Source: Glebionis coronaria (Eukaryota; Streptophyta; Magnoliopsida; Asterales; Asteraceae). Taken from it: a stretch of 64,000 bases of DNA. Under the pieces are notes generated by a model, which saw only the letters and a program-made list of their open reading frames with translations, was not told the DNA's origin and made no database searches. Made by a program: the position numbers and the translations under genes. The stretch covers positions 211,838,592-211,902,591 of the forward strand of contig CM046882.1 in NCBI GenBank assembly GCA_025667525.1, in the 5' to 3' direction. Shown one piece after another: positions 48,336-58,820 of this stretch (positions are counted from its first letter, which is position 1; every line of letters begins with the position of its first letter).

Positions 48336-48606
48336 CTGCAATAACAGCGAATTTCGGAGGGTACATAAGTAATTATACAATAATTATAAATATATGCATG
48401 CAAATGCAATGCAAAGGTGGTACATATGCCCGAAATGTAATAATATGATGCTCATGCATGATAAATATGAAAATTACGATGTCGGATATTTCACGTAAAA
48501 TTTAACGTCTACATATAGTAATTCCATACTTATATAATAATTGCCCACATATATACTTTACTCAAAAGTATACGTCAAATGCCATAAATACAACAATAAA
48601 TCTTAC
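48336..48606 (-). other. Putative leader intron of element C (271 nt)
   Basis: Minus-strand donor CCG|GTAAGAT at 48606 and acceptor TTATTGCAG at 48336, two bases before the ATG of the extra ORF. The donor context GCTCCGGTAAGAT is identical in A (4387), and the A intron would be 279 nt. The interval is AT-rich and contains repeated GCATTTGCATGC-like text. Inferred only. Confidence 0.55.
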
Positions 48607-48702
48607 CGGAGCCATGCAGGATAGTTGTGTGCGCTTGGACCCTTTTCTTACGACACCAAAAGTTATAGTTTAGGATTTTCAAAAACGACCTAGTTCTCTA
48701 TA

Positions 48703-48722
48703 ACTCGTGGCTCTGATTACCA
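48703..48722 (-). other. Primer-binding site, Met tRNA type (element C)
   Basis: The minus strand reads TGGTAATCAGAGCCACGAGT three bases after the LTR end, the same variant as in A. Confidence 0.88.
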
Positions 48723-48725
48723 ATC

Positions 48726-51523
48726 TGTAACACCCCCACAATTGTTATGCGCAGCGGAACTACAACAATGGGTGCTACACAGTATTCATTGCACACAAGA
48801 TATATCAAACGACGCTAAAAAAAGACGTCGACTTAAAAATTCAACATTTAAGGTTGTTAAATAATACATGTCCACAGTTTTTCCAACCCCAAATAGTGCA
48901 CAGAGTTTAGCGTTTCGGTCCCCATGAATCTCAACCCAAAAACTTCAGTTTTACAACCACATGACATTAAACATAAAAATTGTTTAAGTAGAAAAGGAGG
49001 GAAAAACAAGCGGACACCAAGCCGATCACACAACCTCCATCCCATGCATGCTCCATCCTACTGCTCAGCGGTTACCTGAAATACATGCCAAAATTTTGGT
49101 CAACGAAAACGTTGAGTGGAATTCATAGGTTTTTCAATCCATTTGAACGTATATATAATAAAAACCATTCGTGATCATTTATAGTCTTGTCGATCAAACA
49201 AACTATAATCAGGATACTGACAATTGTGTTTAAGCTCATGACACTAATCCGTTAACTCAATCACCCGCGTAAATATACCGGCATGATTCAGATGAAACCA
49301 GTGCCCCTCTAAAGGCATCAGTTGCAATTATACCTTATTTCTCATACAAAATAATCTACCGCAGAACTTACTATAAGTACAGCTTCTCGGCTAGCATTGG
49401 GTCGTCAACCCCGTAGTACTACAAATTGCATAAGCGGCTATTTCCCCCTTCGCAAGGGCAAGACAATAGTTAATAGTTCATGAATTTAGGGACTTTTGCA
49501 ACTTTGGTACTCAACACAATTTCTAAGGCAACTTTCGGGTCTAACAATCATTCATGATATACGTTCCTTTTAAAAACTAGCATGCATTTCCCTCGCGGGT
49601 AAAACAATTTAAAATAGTATAAGCGAGGCTATAAATTCACACCTTAGATATTAAGTAGTCGGTAGTTCGAGGAGTGTTCACCGACGATGAAACGGATGCC
49701 CGGGTAAATCAACACCTATCACAAATAACGCGTAATGAGTAATCTCATTTAAATACTTACGGTACTGTATAAAATACATATATATAAGTCACTTATGACC
49801 AATATAACTCACGCCAAAAACAAAAACAACAAGTATCATTCATTTTATTCCATTCATTCTTATAACCTACGTCGTCCATTTTTACACGTTCTCGCCGGTA
49901 CTTGACTAAAGTACGGGCTGTTTTACCTTATTAAACCGCACTTATAAAATTTGACAAAATTTCCAAAAATCCTATATGACCTGTAGATAACATGTTTTTA
50001 AGTCCAACAAAAGTTTTCACTTTTACGACCCGTCACGCAACTCATTTCCACGACTACATTTTACGGGCTGAAATTGCGCTTCGACCAATTTTGACCACTT
50101 TGACCTATATGAAAAATACCTTTGACTTCCTTGACTCATAAGTCAACATATAGACTCATTTGTACAGGTTAGGGACCAAGTTTTGACCCTTGATCATTCA
50201 CCAAATTATACTTGTGACCCTCGGGATTTGACTAAAACTTTACACAAATCCGGATTGTGAAAGTCCTCGTCTCCCGGTACCCGATCTTTAAAATGTCATA
50301 ACTTTTAGCTCGTTTTGAGTCACGGGCTCTACCTTATACCAAATTAAAGCTAGAAAAACCCTCTATCACTATATTTAGTTTTCAAGACTTGGAACAAAAA
50401 TCATTTTTCCAAAATAGGCCAAATGTTTCTGCCTAAAAATGACTATACCAAAAACACGCTTAGACTCGATTCCAAGACTTCTAACCAACTCTAAACATCA
50501 TCCTAAGACTTCCCAAACATATCCTAACATCAAACTTCCATCCTACCCCTATTGATCAACCAATCTCAAAATCAAAATCAAAGAAAAATACACATGCAAG
50601 TAGTAACACCTATATGAATCTTTCTAAAACAACAAACCAAACACAATAATAACATGCATATTCATCAACCACCATGGCTCCCCCAAACACCCCTTTGCCG
50701 TGGGGTTTGGGTGACCAAATCACCACAACCAAATTAATTTTGGTGGGTTTTCATGGTGTTTATACTTCCATAACACTCAAAATAAACATGCATTAGCTCA
50801 AAAAGCCACAAAAACGAATTTTGGATCATATGAAAAATCTTGAAAAATTTTTATCAATGCATGTTGGATTTGATTACATGAATAGGTGGGTAATGACCAA
50901 ACTAAGCGTGGTCTAACCTTAGATTTTTGAAAAATCAAGTAGAAAAGATTTTTGGTGGATTTTTGTGTGTTTGAGGGTGTGCCGTGAGTTTGAGAGAGAC
51001 AAGGGAAGGGAGTGTTTGATTTTTCTTGTAAATGTTTGTGTGTGTTTGTGTGTTTGTCCACTTTGCCCCCTTTTGTTAGTTAGGAGGGACCTTGTTGCAA
51101 TTTCTAGTTTCTTTTGTCCTTAAATAGAAAACAACCTCAAAACTTTGCGGGTTTGACTCATTTGTCAATTTTGAAAATTTTACGGGAGTCGGAAATCTTC
51201 CCGAATGCTCCAAAATATTTTTGGGATACTTTAAATGTACTTGGAAGGCTATAAAACTCACACGACTCAACTTAACACGTACCGTAAATAAAATTCTCGA
51301 AAAATTACATTATCGATAAATCGTCAAAAATTATATAAAATTGGGCATCTCTCGGGATCGAAATCGTCATCGTCCTTCTCAAAACGTCAACCGTAAAAAT
51401 TATAACCTCGAACATCGGCTCTAACCAAAATACGTATAATTATAGAAATTAAAATTTATCAAAAATTTCAAAATTTAGCGTAATTTAGGGTATCGTAAAT
51501 GACCTCGACTCTAGGGTGTCACA
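48726..51523 (-). repeat. 5' LTR of element C (2798 bp)
   Basis: Same length as the 3' LTR with no net indel (constant offset of 9029). One substitution noticed. Ends TGTGACACCC on the outer side, next to TSD ATACT. No gene inside. Confidence 0.95.
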
Positions 51524-51548
51524 ATACTTGGCTAAAAACCTTGTATTA

Positions 51549-52759
51549 GAGACAATATTAAACTAAAAGAAATTTTTATTAATAACTAAAATTGAGTACA
51601 ATACTTGGAAAAAGAAAATTCCAATTAACCCTAAAAACTATTTTTGCATAATAAAATTAAAATAAAAAATGGCACCACATGAATTACAAAATGAGGGTTT
51701 TTATAGGCAAACCCTAAAAACCTTCTTGATGAAACTTGGTGAGCAAGGAGATCAATCTTGGCCACTCTTTTCTTCTTCTCTATTCTCTTTCATGATCAAA
51801 CGGCTGGAAATGACACCTCTCATCACACGGATTGCCAGCATGTACAACTTGTGCTAGTTGTGTTTCTTGTAAGCTTAGGTGTCCTATCTTGATTGGTGGA
51901 TTGAGGAATATTGAGGTGTTTAAGCCAATTAAATCATGGGAAGGAGCCACGTCAGGATTAAGGACCACATCATGTTGCTCCGATTTAGGGGGTGATTTAT
52001 TTGAGGGTCGTGAGTTTACACGCGCTATAGATTAGAAAGCCCCAATTTTTTTGGTTATGATGTAGGGTTTGGGTGAATAGTTGTGGTAACAGGTTTATTT
52101 GGGAGAGAGATGAAAAGGGTAAACATAGGATATTACGAAGGGTAAAGTGTGTGGGGTGGGTAAACAAAACGTGTGTGGGAGAGGGTTGACCATGGGTTTT
52201 TGACCCCAAAGTTTATATAAACGGTTCCTTGACTCGGCTATGGGCTAGGGCCCAAAACAATTTCAACCGTATCTTCTTTTCTTGTGCAAATGGGCTTGGG
52301 CCATAAAAAAACTCCTATCGTCTCTTTATAATGATTTGGGCCCTGATTGGGCTTTGAATCCAAAAGATAGTAGACTTTATCCTCTATTGTGCTTTCAGGC
52401 CCAATAAGAAAATGTGGGACCCACAAGGCCCAATTAACTCCATTAAGATTAAATCCACTAGAAACGAGCTTGATTTCGGCTTCCTTGTTCTTTCCTTTAA
52501 ACCCGTGTCGATTTTGCCGGTTTTCGTGATCCTTGGTTCACTTTTCGTTCCTTGACTTTGAATTTGTCTTTTTCTTGGACTTTTCTACAAAAAATGACCG
52601 TGAAGTCCCGTGTTTTCTTTCCTTTTGATCTTTTGTACCTATTTAACACAAAAACACAAAACCACGCGTAATTCCGACTTTTACGATATTAAACACATGA
52701 TTAGGTCTAGTTTTTCATTGATTTTAGTGGCAAAAGGATAAGTGTTTACACACTTATTA
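51549..52759 (-). repeat. 3' LTR of element D, part 2
   Basis: Co-linear with about 60286-61491. The right end, TAATAAGTG on the minus strand, follows the purine tract GTGTAGGGGATT at 52760-52775. The first five bases are the right TSD copy of element B. Plus-strand open frames here are shared with the other LTR copy and are not supported as genes. Confidence 0.88.
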
Positions 52760-54750
52760 AATCCCCTACACTTGACCATTGCAATGACCCCATGCAATGC
52801 ATAATTTTAAAGCATAAAGTTACATTTTTCTCATAAGTAACCCATCTTGGCCTTTATTAAGATATACTATTACTACTACGATGAAAAGATGAAAACTTAA
52901 AAGGAAACAAAAGTTAAAACAATTTATTAACTTGGAAATTATTTGATGGAAGAAACTCGTAAAGAAATCTAAGACTTAGATTAGGGCTTAGGTGTCATGA
53001 ATATCAATCACCCTCAAGTTTCACGTTCCCCATACCAAGCTTAAGAAGGAGATCATTGTTTACCATAAGTTCTTAGGTTAAAACCACTTATATAAGACAA
53101 TTGTGTAATACTCTTTCTTCAATTCCTAAGTTGTATCTATAGCTTTTAAGGATTGTCATTCTCCCGAAGGCTCATTTGACTTATTTGATAATTTGTTAGT
53201 CCAAAAATGAAGGCAAAACGGTGCAAACCCGACACTCAAAACCTAACCTCGTCTTCAAAAACGTTGTCACTAAAGTAAGCACACATCAAGGATGATTTAA
53301 CACGATTTGGGGAATAAATTCCCGGATCCGAAATTTGGCCAATGGTACTACTTTTTAATTATTCCTCCAAAGTCATGTAGACTTTATGTGGAGTTTAGCA
53401 AGTTCACAGCATATACCCTTAGGCTCTTTAAGATGTAAAAATGTTCCTCATTTATTGTCCACACCCTAAGGCTCCTTGAACGATAAACAAGGGAATTGAT
53501 TTTTGATCAATTTTTATTCAACACTTACCATGCCATACACCCTAAGGCTCTAATGACAAGGTTCGTGCTACATGCCCCACACTATAAGGATCCTTGAGGT
53601 CATGTTTTAATATTATTCTTTCTTTATTTATGATATATATATATTAGGCCAAATTCTGCGGTCCCATGGTCTGAATACCTCCTACTTAGTGGTTATGAGC
53701 CACCTTAGTCGGAAGTCCACAACGCTGGCACCCTCAATGTGTTCATGCTTTAATTACAAGGAGATAAAAGATTTGGCTAAGAGCTAAGATATCGAATCTA
53801 CACCGTAAAAATCCTCATTTATTAAGCAATTAAATATAAAAGCGGGAAGAAAGAGCCACAAAAACTCATATAAGCAAGAATTAACCCTAAAACTTATTAT
53901 CAACTCTATCGTCTCTCGTTCTCCACAATTTAAAATCTCAAGGAACGAGACTCGTGGATGCTTAGCCTAATAAACCAATTAAGGTCCATATGGTTAAGGA
54001 TACTAGCTAGAGTAAACTTGGATAAGTAAACTCGGGTTGAGTCAAAATATTCACGACAGGCCTAATATATCAAAGACATCTAAACTTGTTAAAACCATTT
54101 TATTCACTTATTTATATATATTTTTTTACTTTATTCTTGAAATGGAATTTATTCATACGGTGCGATGACAAAAGGAAAAAAATAAAAGAAAATAAATGGA
54201 AATACTACTAGGCCAAAATAGATAAAAAAATTTGGAAAATGTTGAAATTTTTTTTAATTTTCCGGTTAAATGAGGTCAAATTCATGGAAAAGTCCACTAA
54301 AATTCGATATAAGTCCCCCCTACACTTAATATAAACATTGCCCTCAATGTTTAAGTATGTGGGAGAATAAACTCCCATACACTTACGACATTGAGTACGT
54401 TGTTTAAATCGAGCTAAGGAAGAGACAACTAAAGTGATTACATTTATTCAACTTATTTCTATACAAGTATGAACCACAATAGCAAAAACTTATCAAAGAA
54501 ACCGGGTACACGGGAACACGGGATCACGGGTCGCGTCAAAAACACCAAAAGTGGATCATTAAAGCACATGTCCCTGCACAACATCACAACACAAACAACC
54601 TACTTGGCTCCCCCCACACTTATTGGTGGAAATGGGTGAAGGTGAAAAAGGGTGGAAAGGGTGGAAAAGGTAAAAATCTAACCTAGTTAAATGATGCTTG
54701 ATTTAATCAAAAGAGTCTCTAGCTCGACTCGATTTCCCGAATATCATCAT
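52760..54750 (-). other. 3' noncoding region of element D
   Basis: No gene is supported. Contains the purine tract at its left end, four spaced copies of a CCCTAAGGCTC-like motif at about 53414, 53461, 53537 and 53578, the conserved stem-loop at 54332-54353, and purine tracts (GTGTAGGGGGGACTT on the minus strand, about 54313-54327). Only short blocks match E and B. The GGGAGGCAACCC block of E and B was not found. Confidence 0.75.
54332..54353 (-). other. Conserved 3' stem-loop (element D)
   Basis: Minus strand TAAACATTG, loop AGGG, CAATGTTTA: the same stem as in E and B, with one loop change. Confidence 0.7.
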
Positions 54751-57700
54751 TCAAATGGGGAAATCATCGGAAAACCGAGATTTCCAAGGGAGGAAAATCT
54801 CTCCATGATAAAGGTGAAACATAGTCATATAAGGAATACCCCATAAAAATCCACCTGTGTCAAACACATAATTTCCATTATGAAAGGAAATAAACCCCGA
54901 GGTGGTAAAATCACATAAGGCAAAGAAAAGAGGGGTACCCTTAGTCAAAATTTTCTTATAAGGAAGGGTAAGGTGATTTGGTAATGAAAGCACTAAAGTA
55001 TCTATTACGGGATCAAACACCGATTCCTTAACGGGAAAATAGCAAGATGTGTGGACATTTAAGTTCAAAATATCATCATAATCCAAAGTGGGAAAGTCGT
55101 CCTCTTCCAAAATTGATGTGAAAACATAAGTATCATCGGAGTCATAGGAAAACTCATCCTCATGAGGAAAATAGGTATTTAGAAAGATATCTAAATCCTC
55201 CTCAAATGAAATATCCTCTAAAGTAGGAATGATCTCTAAGAGTGGAGGATCCTCCTCGAAAGTCATGACTTCTAATTTTGGGGTATAAAAGTCAAAAGGA
55301 GTCTCCATAATTGAAGAATCACTCATAGAGATATGAGGTGCATTAAGATCATGAGGTGGGTCATCAAAAATAATGAGATCACTTAAAGAAGTGTCATCAT
55401 CGTAAGTATCAAAGATTGGTGGATAAAAAATGGGTGGGTCAAAAGTGGGTGGGTCAAAAGATGGGTCTTCTAAACCGAAGATAGTGTGATCACTTAAAGA
55501 AGTGTCATTACTATAAGTATCGTAAATAGGAGTTTCAAAATTTTGAGGCTCTAAGGGAAGGGATGAAGTTATGACAAAATCATTTTGATTAGACTTTTGA
55601 ATTCCAAAAGGATTAATAAAAATCTCTTCATTATCATAATTAAGAACATCAACCATATTGACCGACTCTTTTCCATTTGATTTTGTTGTGATTTTTCCCA
55701 TTTTAAAAACTTATTGTTCATCCCTAACCCTAAGAATTAACTCCCCTTCAGCCACATCAACTAAGGATTTTCCGGATCGTAAGAATGGTCTACCAAGTAT
55801 TAACGGAATACGAGGATCCATCTCATAATCGACGACAACAAAGTTCACGGGAAAAGTGAATGTACCAACCCGAACAAAAACGTCCTCGACAATACCAACG
55901 GGGTATGCGAGAGTTCTATTAGCTAACTCGAGAGTCATGCGAGTCGGTACAAGGTCGGGTAATGATAATTGTTTCCATACCGATAGTGGCATAAGATTGA
56001 TGCTAGCGCCGAGATCCGCTAAAGCCATACAATCATCAATTTGAGGAAACGAGCAAGGTAACACGAATCGTCCGGATCTCCTAGCTTTTCGGGAAGCTCT
56101 TTGAGAAGAATCGCGGAACAATTCTCATTTAAACGAGTGTTCACGAGCTCAACCATTTTTTTCTTTCTTATTAAGCAAATCTTTGAACATTTTCACAAAT
56201 TTAGGCATTTGAGCAAGTGCTTCAATAAGGCTAATGTTAACATTCACTTGGGAAATCATTTTCAAAAAGTTAGAAACATGAACGTCATCTTTGGTGAGCA
56301 CTTTAGCCTTGTCCAATCTAGAGGGATAAGGAATATTAGGCTTTGAAGTTGAAGGTTGAGAAGGAGAAGGACTCGCTTCTTGAACAACCTTAGGGTTGGG
56401 CTCATTAGGCAATGTAGAACTAGTACTAGGAGTGGTAGTGGGAGGGATCACCGAAGGGGGAGCAGGATTACTCATTATGACCTCCGGGCCTTGTCTCTCC
56501 TTTATGGGCGAAGAGATGGAAGGTCCCACTAAAGTGGCTCCACTTCGAGTAGTGATAGCACTCACATTAGCACGAGGGTTAATCTTGGTATTAGAAGGTA
56601 AGGCTCCTTGGGGTCTAAGGGCTTGCAACATTTGCACGAACTTCCTATCGGTGGACTCTTGCATTTGTTTCATAGTTTTTTCATGTTCGGTCAATTTTTG
56701 TAGAACCAAGTCCATTTGAGGATTATGCATGTTCATTTGATTATATCCTTGATTGTTAAAACCTTGATTAGGAAAACCTTGATTAGGAAAACCTTGATTA
56801 TTAAAGCCTTGATTTTGAGTATTAAACCCTTGGTTTTGCCCTTGAAAATTCCCTTGATTTTGGTTAAAGTCCCTTGCATTTGAATTCCCTTGAAAATTAC
56901 CCATTTGAGGACCTTGGTTCCTATTTTGGAATTGGGTATTTTGGGCGGGTAGGGGTGGTCTTTGTGGAGCTACAAAACCCGGGGGAGCCAAATAGTTAGT
57001 ACTCTTGTAAGCCAAATGGTTAACATCAACATTTGGTTTAAAGTGAACCCTCTCATTTGTATTGTTGTTATAAGCATAAACTTGTTGTTGTTGTTGATTG
57101 TAAACCTTATCACAATTAAAATACGAATGTGGTCCACCATAACTCTCACACGTTTCACAAGTCTCTTTTAAGGCTTTTACTTGACCACTGATGGATTTGG
57201 TATGGTTAGTGGTTTGTAGAGCAATTGTGTCAACAAGCGAAGTAAGCTTATCAATTCTCTTGTCGCTCTTACTAGTACTAGCACTTGCCATAGTAGCCCT
57301 AACACTCTTGGTTTGTACTTTTGCCTTGTTTTCAATTATTGCCCAAGCCTCTTTCATGGATTTCACAAGAATATTACCCTCTGCGGCACTATTAGTGAGT
57401 CTTGATCATTAAGAGTTAAACCATTGTAAAACGTATTGATTTGATGCACTTTTGTAAAACCATGTTGTGGAGATTTTCGTAAAAGCTCCTTAAAACAATC
57501 CCAAGACTCACTAAACGTTTCCCCATATTGTTGTTCAAAGGTAATGATGTCATTCCTTAAAGAGATGGTTCGTGATGGTGGGAAAAAGTAGTTAATGAAC
57601 TTGGTCTCTAAATCAATCCATATGGTGATACTTTGGGGTGGTTCCTTATCAAGCCAAATCCGGGCTTGTCCCTCGAGGGAAAAAGAAAAGAGTTGTAAAC

Positions 57701-58070
57701 GAATGGCCTCTTGTGGCACCCCATTGTATGTAACGGTGTTTGCCAATTGTATGAAACGTTTTATATGAGCGTGTGGGTCATCATTAGTATGGCCTAAAAA
57801 TGGTGTAACGGAAACCATTTGAATAAAACCCGTTTTTAGTTCAAAATTATTTGCTCCAATATCCGGCACCACAATCGCGTCATCATTTCCTTCAACGTGA
57901 GATTGTATAATCTCAAACATTGGTCGATTATCCGTTGCTATCGTGTTGTTCAAAGCTCGATTCTCGGGATCGGCTTGATTGACGGTCTTTTTGCTATTCT
58001 TCTTCTTTTTGGAAGAATTAAAAGTATTTGGTACACCACTCGGTATGTGTGCACGCGCGCGAGTGCGCAT
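54751..58070 (-). pseudogene. Gag-protease with acidic tail (element D, broken)
   Basis: Start ATG at 58070 (MRTRARAHIPSG). Gag (SHVEGNDDAIVVPDIGANNF, QLFSFSLEGQARIWL, ETFSESWDCFKELL) is close to that of B. A shift near 57390 leads to a linker with CETCESYGGPHSYFNC and Asn/Gln-rich repeats (NQGFNNQGFPNQGFP). Shifts near 56155 and 56080 precede protease (ALADLGASINLMPLSVW near 56000, ILGRPFLRSG). After TAA at 55711-55713 the same frame continues as an Asp/Glu/Pro-rich tail (55700-55050) and a C-terminal part (YFPVKESVFDPVID, then FLWGIPYMTMFHLYHGEI). No RT or integrase before the 3' noncoding region. Non-autonomous. Confidence 0.88.
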
Positions 58071-58820
58071 ACAACTAAACTCAAGGAATAAGGTAGGAGA
58101 CCTCGGTCGACTTTGAGAGGAAAAGGATTATCCCTCTCGAGGTTCAATATGAAAAAGCTACAAAAAATATATACGTAATACTACTTGAGTTGGCAAACCA
58201 ATAATCGGTCGTCCCTCTCAATATACGCACAAGCAAGCGGGGAAACGAGGTGGCACAAAGCACTTAAAAACCTTTTTCCTTAGACGACCTTTTATAGCTC
58301 GTCGCCTTATACCCACCTTATAGTTTGTATAAATCGAGTTCAAACTTTTTACTAGTATTTATCTATTTTGCCTTTATTTTTTTCGTTTTGGATTCGAATA
58401 CAATAGCTAGGTGATGAAATCCCAACTAAGGTCTTATTTGAAAGTAGGTAAATTAATTGTTCTACGTAATACAATATAGTAAAAGAAAAATCTTTTTGTA
58501 TTTTTTTAGAAAAATATATATTCACAAGAAAAAACGAAAGAAATCGAAATAAGAAAAATAACAATAATACGTAATATTTTTGGTGTAATACTTTTGGAAA
58601 AGTATTACTATTGGATTTTTTAATTTTTTCGTGCAAATCTAAGGAAAGAGTTTGCTTTTGATAATTTTTTAATTTTTTGTATTTTTAAGTTTTGGATTTT
58701 TTTTTATGTTTTTGATTTTTTTACAAGAAAATAACGTTTAAAATTGAACGGATCCCAAAATCCAAAGCTTCTCACGAAAAGTCGTCAATCGTAACGAGCG
58801 AAGCGGCAGCGGCGCCAATT
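58071..58820 (-). other. Leader of element D with primer-binding site
   Basis: The primer site TGGCGCCGCTGCC is at 58805-58817 on the minus strand, four bases from the LTR. GTGAGAAG at 58775 and a TAG acceptor ending at 58075, four bases from the gag ATG, parallel E and B. The middle (58350-58740) is very AT-rich without a convincing gene. Confidence 0.75.

Larger units (their letters stand above)
39697..51523 (-). mobile_element. Element C: young Tekay-like chromovirus, minus strand (11.8 kb)
   Basis: Complete element with TSD ATACT. LTRs of 2798 bp at both ends (39697-42494 and 48726-51523) are offset by exactly 9029 bp and appear identical apart from one C/T difference (40888 against 49917). 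Internal order on the minus strand: Met-type primer site, leader, extra ORF, Gag-protease-RT-RNase H-integrase-chromodomain, purine tract. Only one stop breaks Gag-Pol. LTR similarity implies a very recent insertion, and the element interrupts the LTR of B. Confidence 0.96.
28627..51548 (+). mobile_element. Element B: Athila-like Ty3/gypsy with full pol, plus strand, with C nested
   Basis: 5' LTR 28627-30248, Asp-type primer site, Gag-protease-RT-RNase H-integrase (30469-36043), noncoding 36044-38084, and a 3' LTR 38085-39696 plus 51529-51548 interrupted by element C. TSD GAGAC. Without C it is about 11 kb. There is no envelope-like ORF after integrase. Coding sequence is broken by shifts and stops. 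Gag is clearly related to that of D. Confidence 0.94.

Noticed and set aside
51669..52035. Plus-strand frames conserved in two places (51669-52035 and 60378-60771)
   Set aside because: Both places are the two LTR copies of D; the frames are antisense to the element and differ by frame-altering changes at the start.
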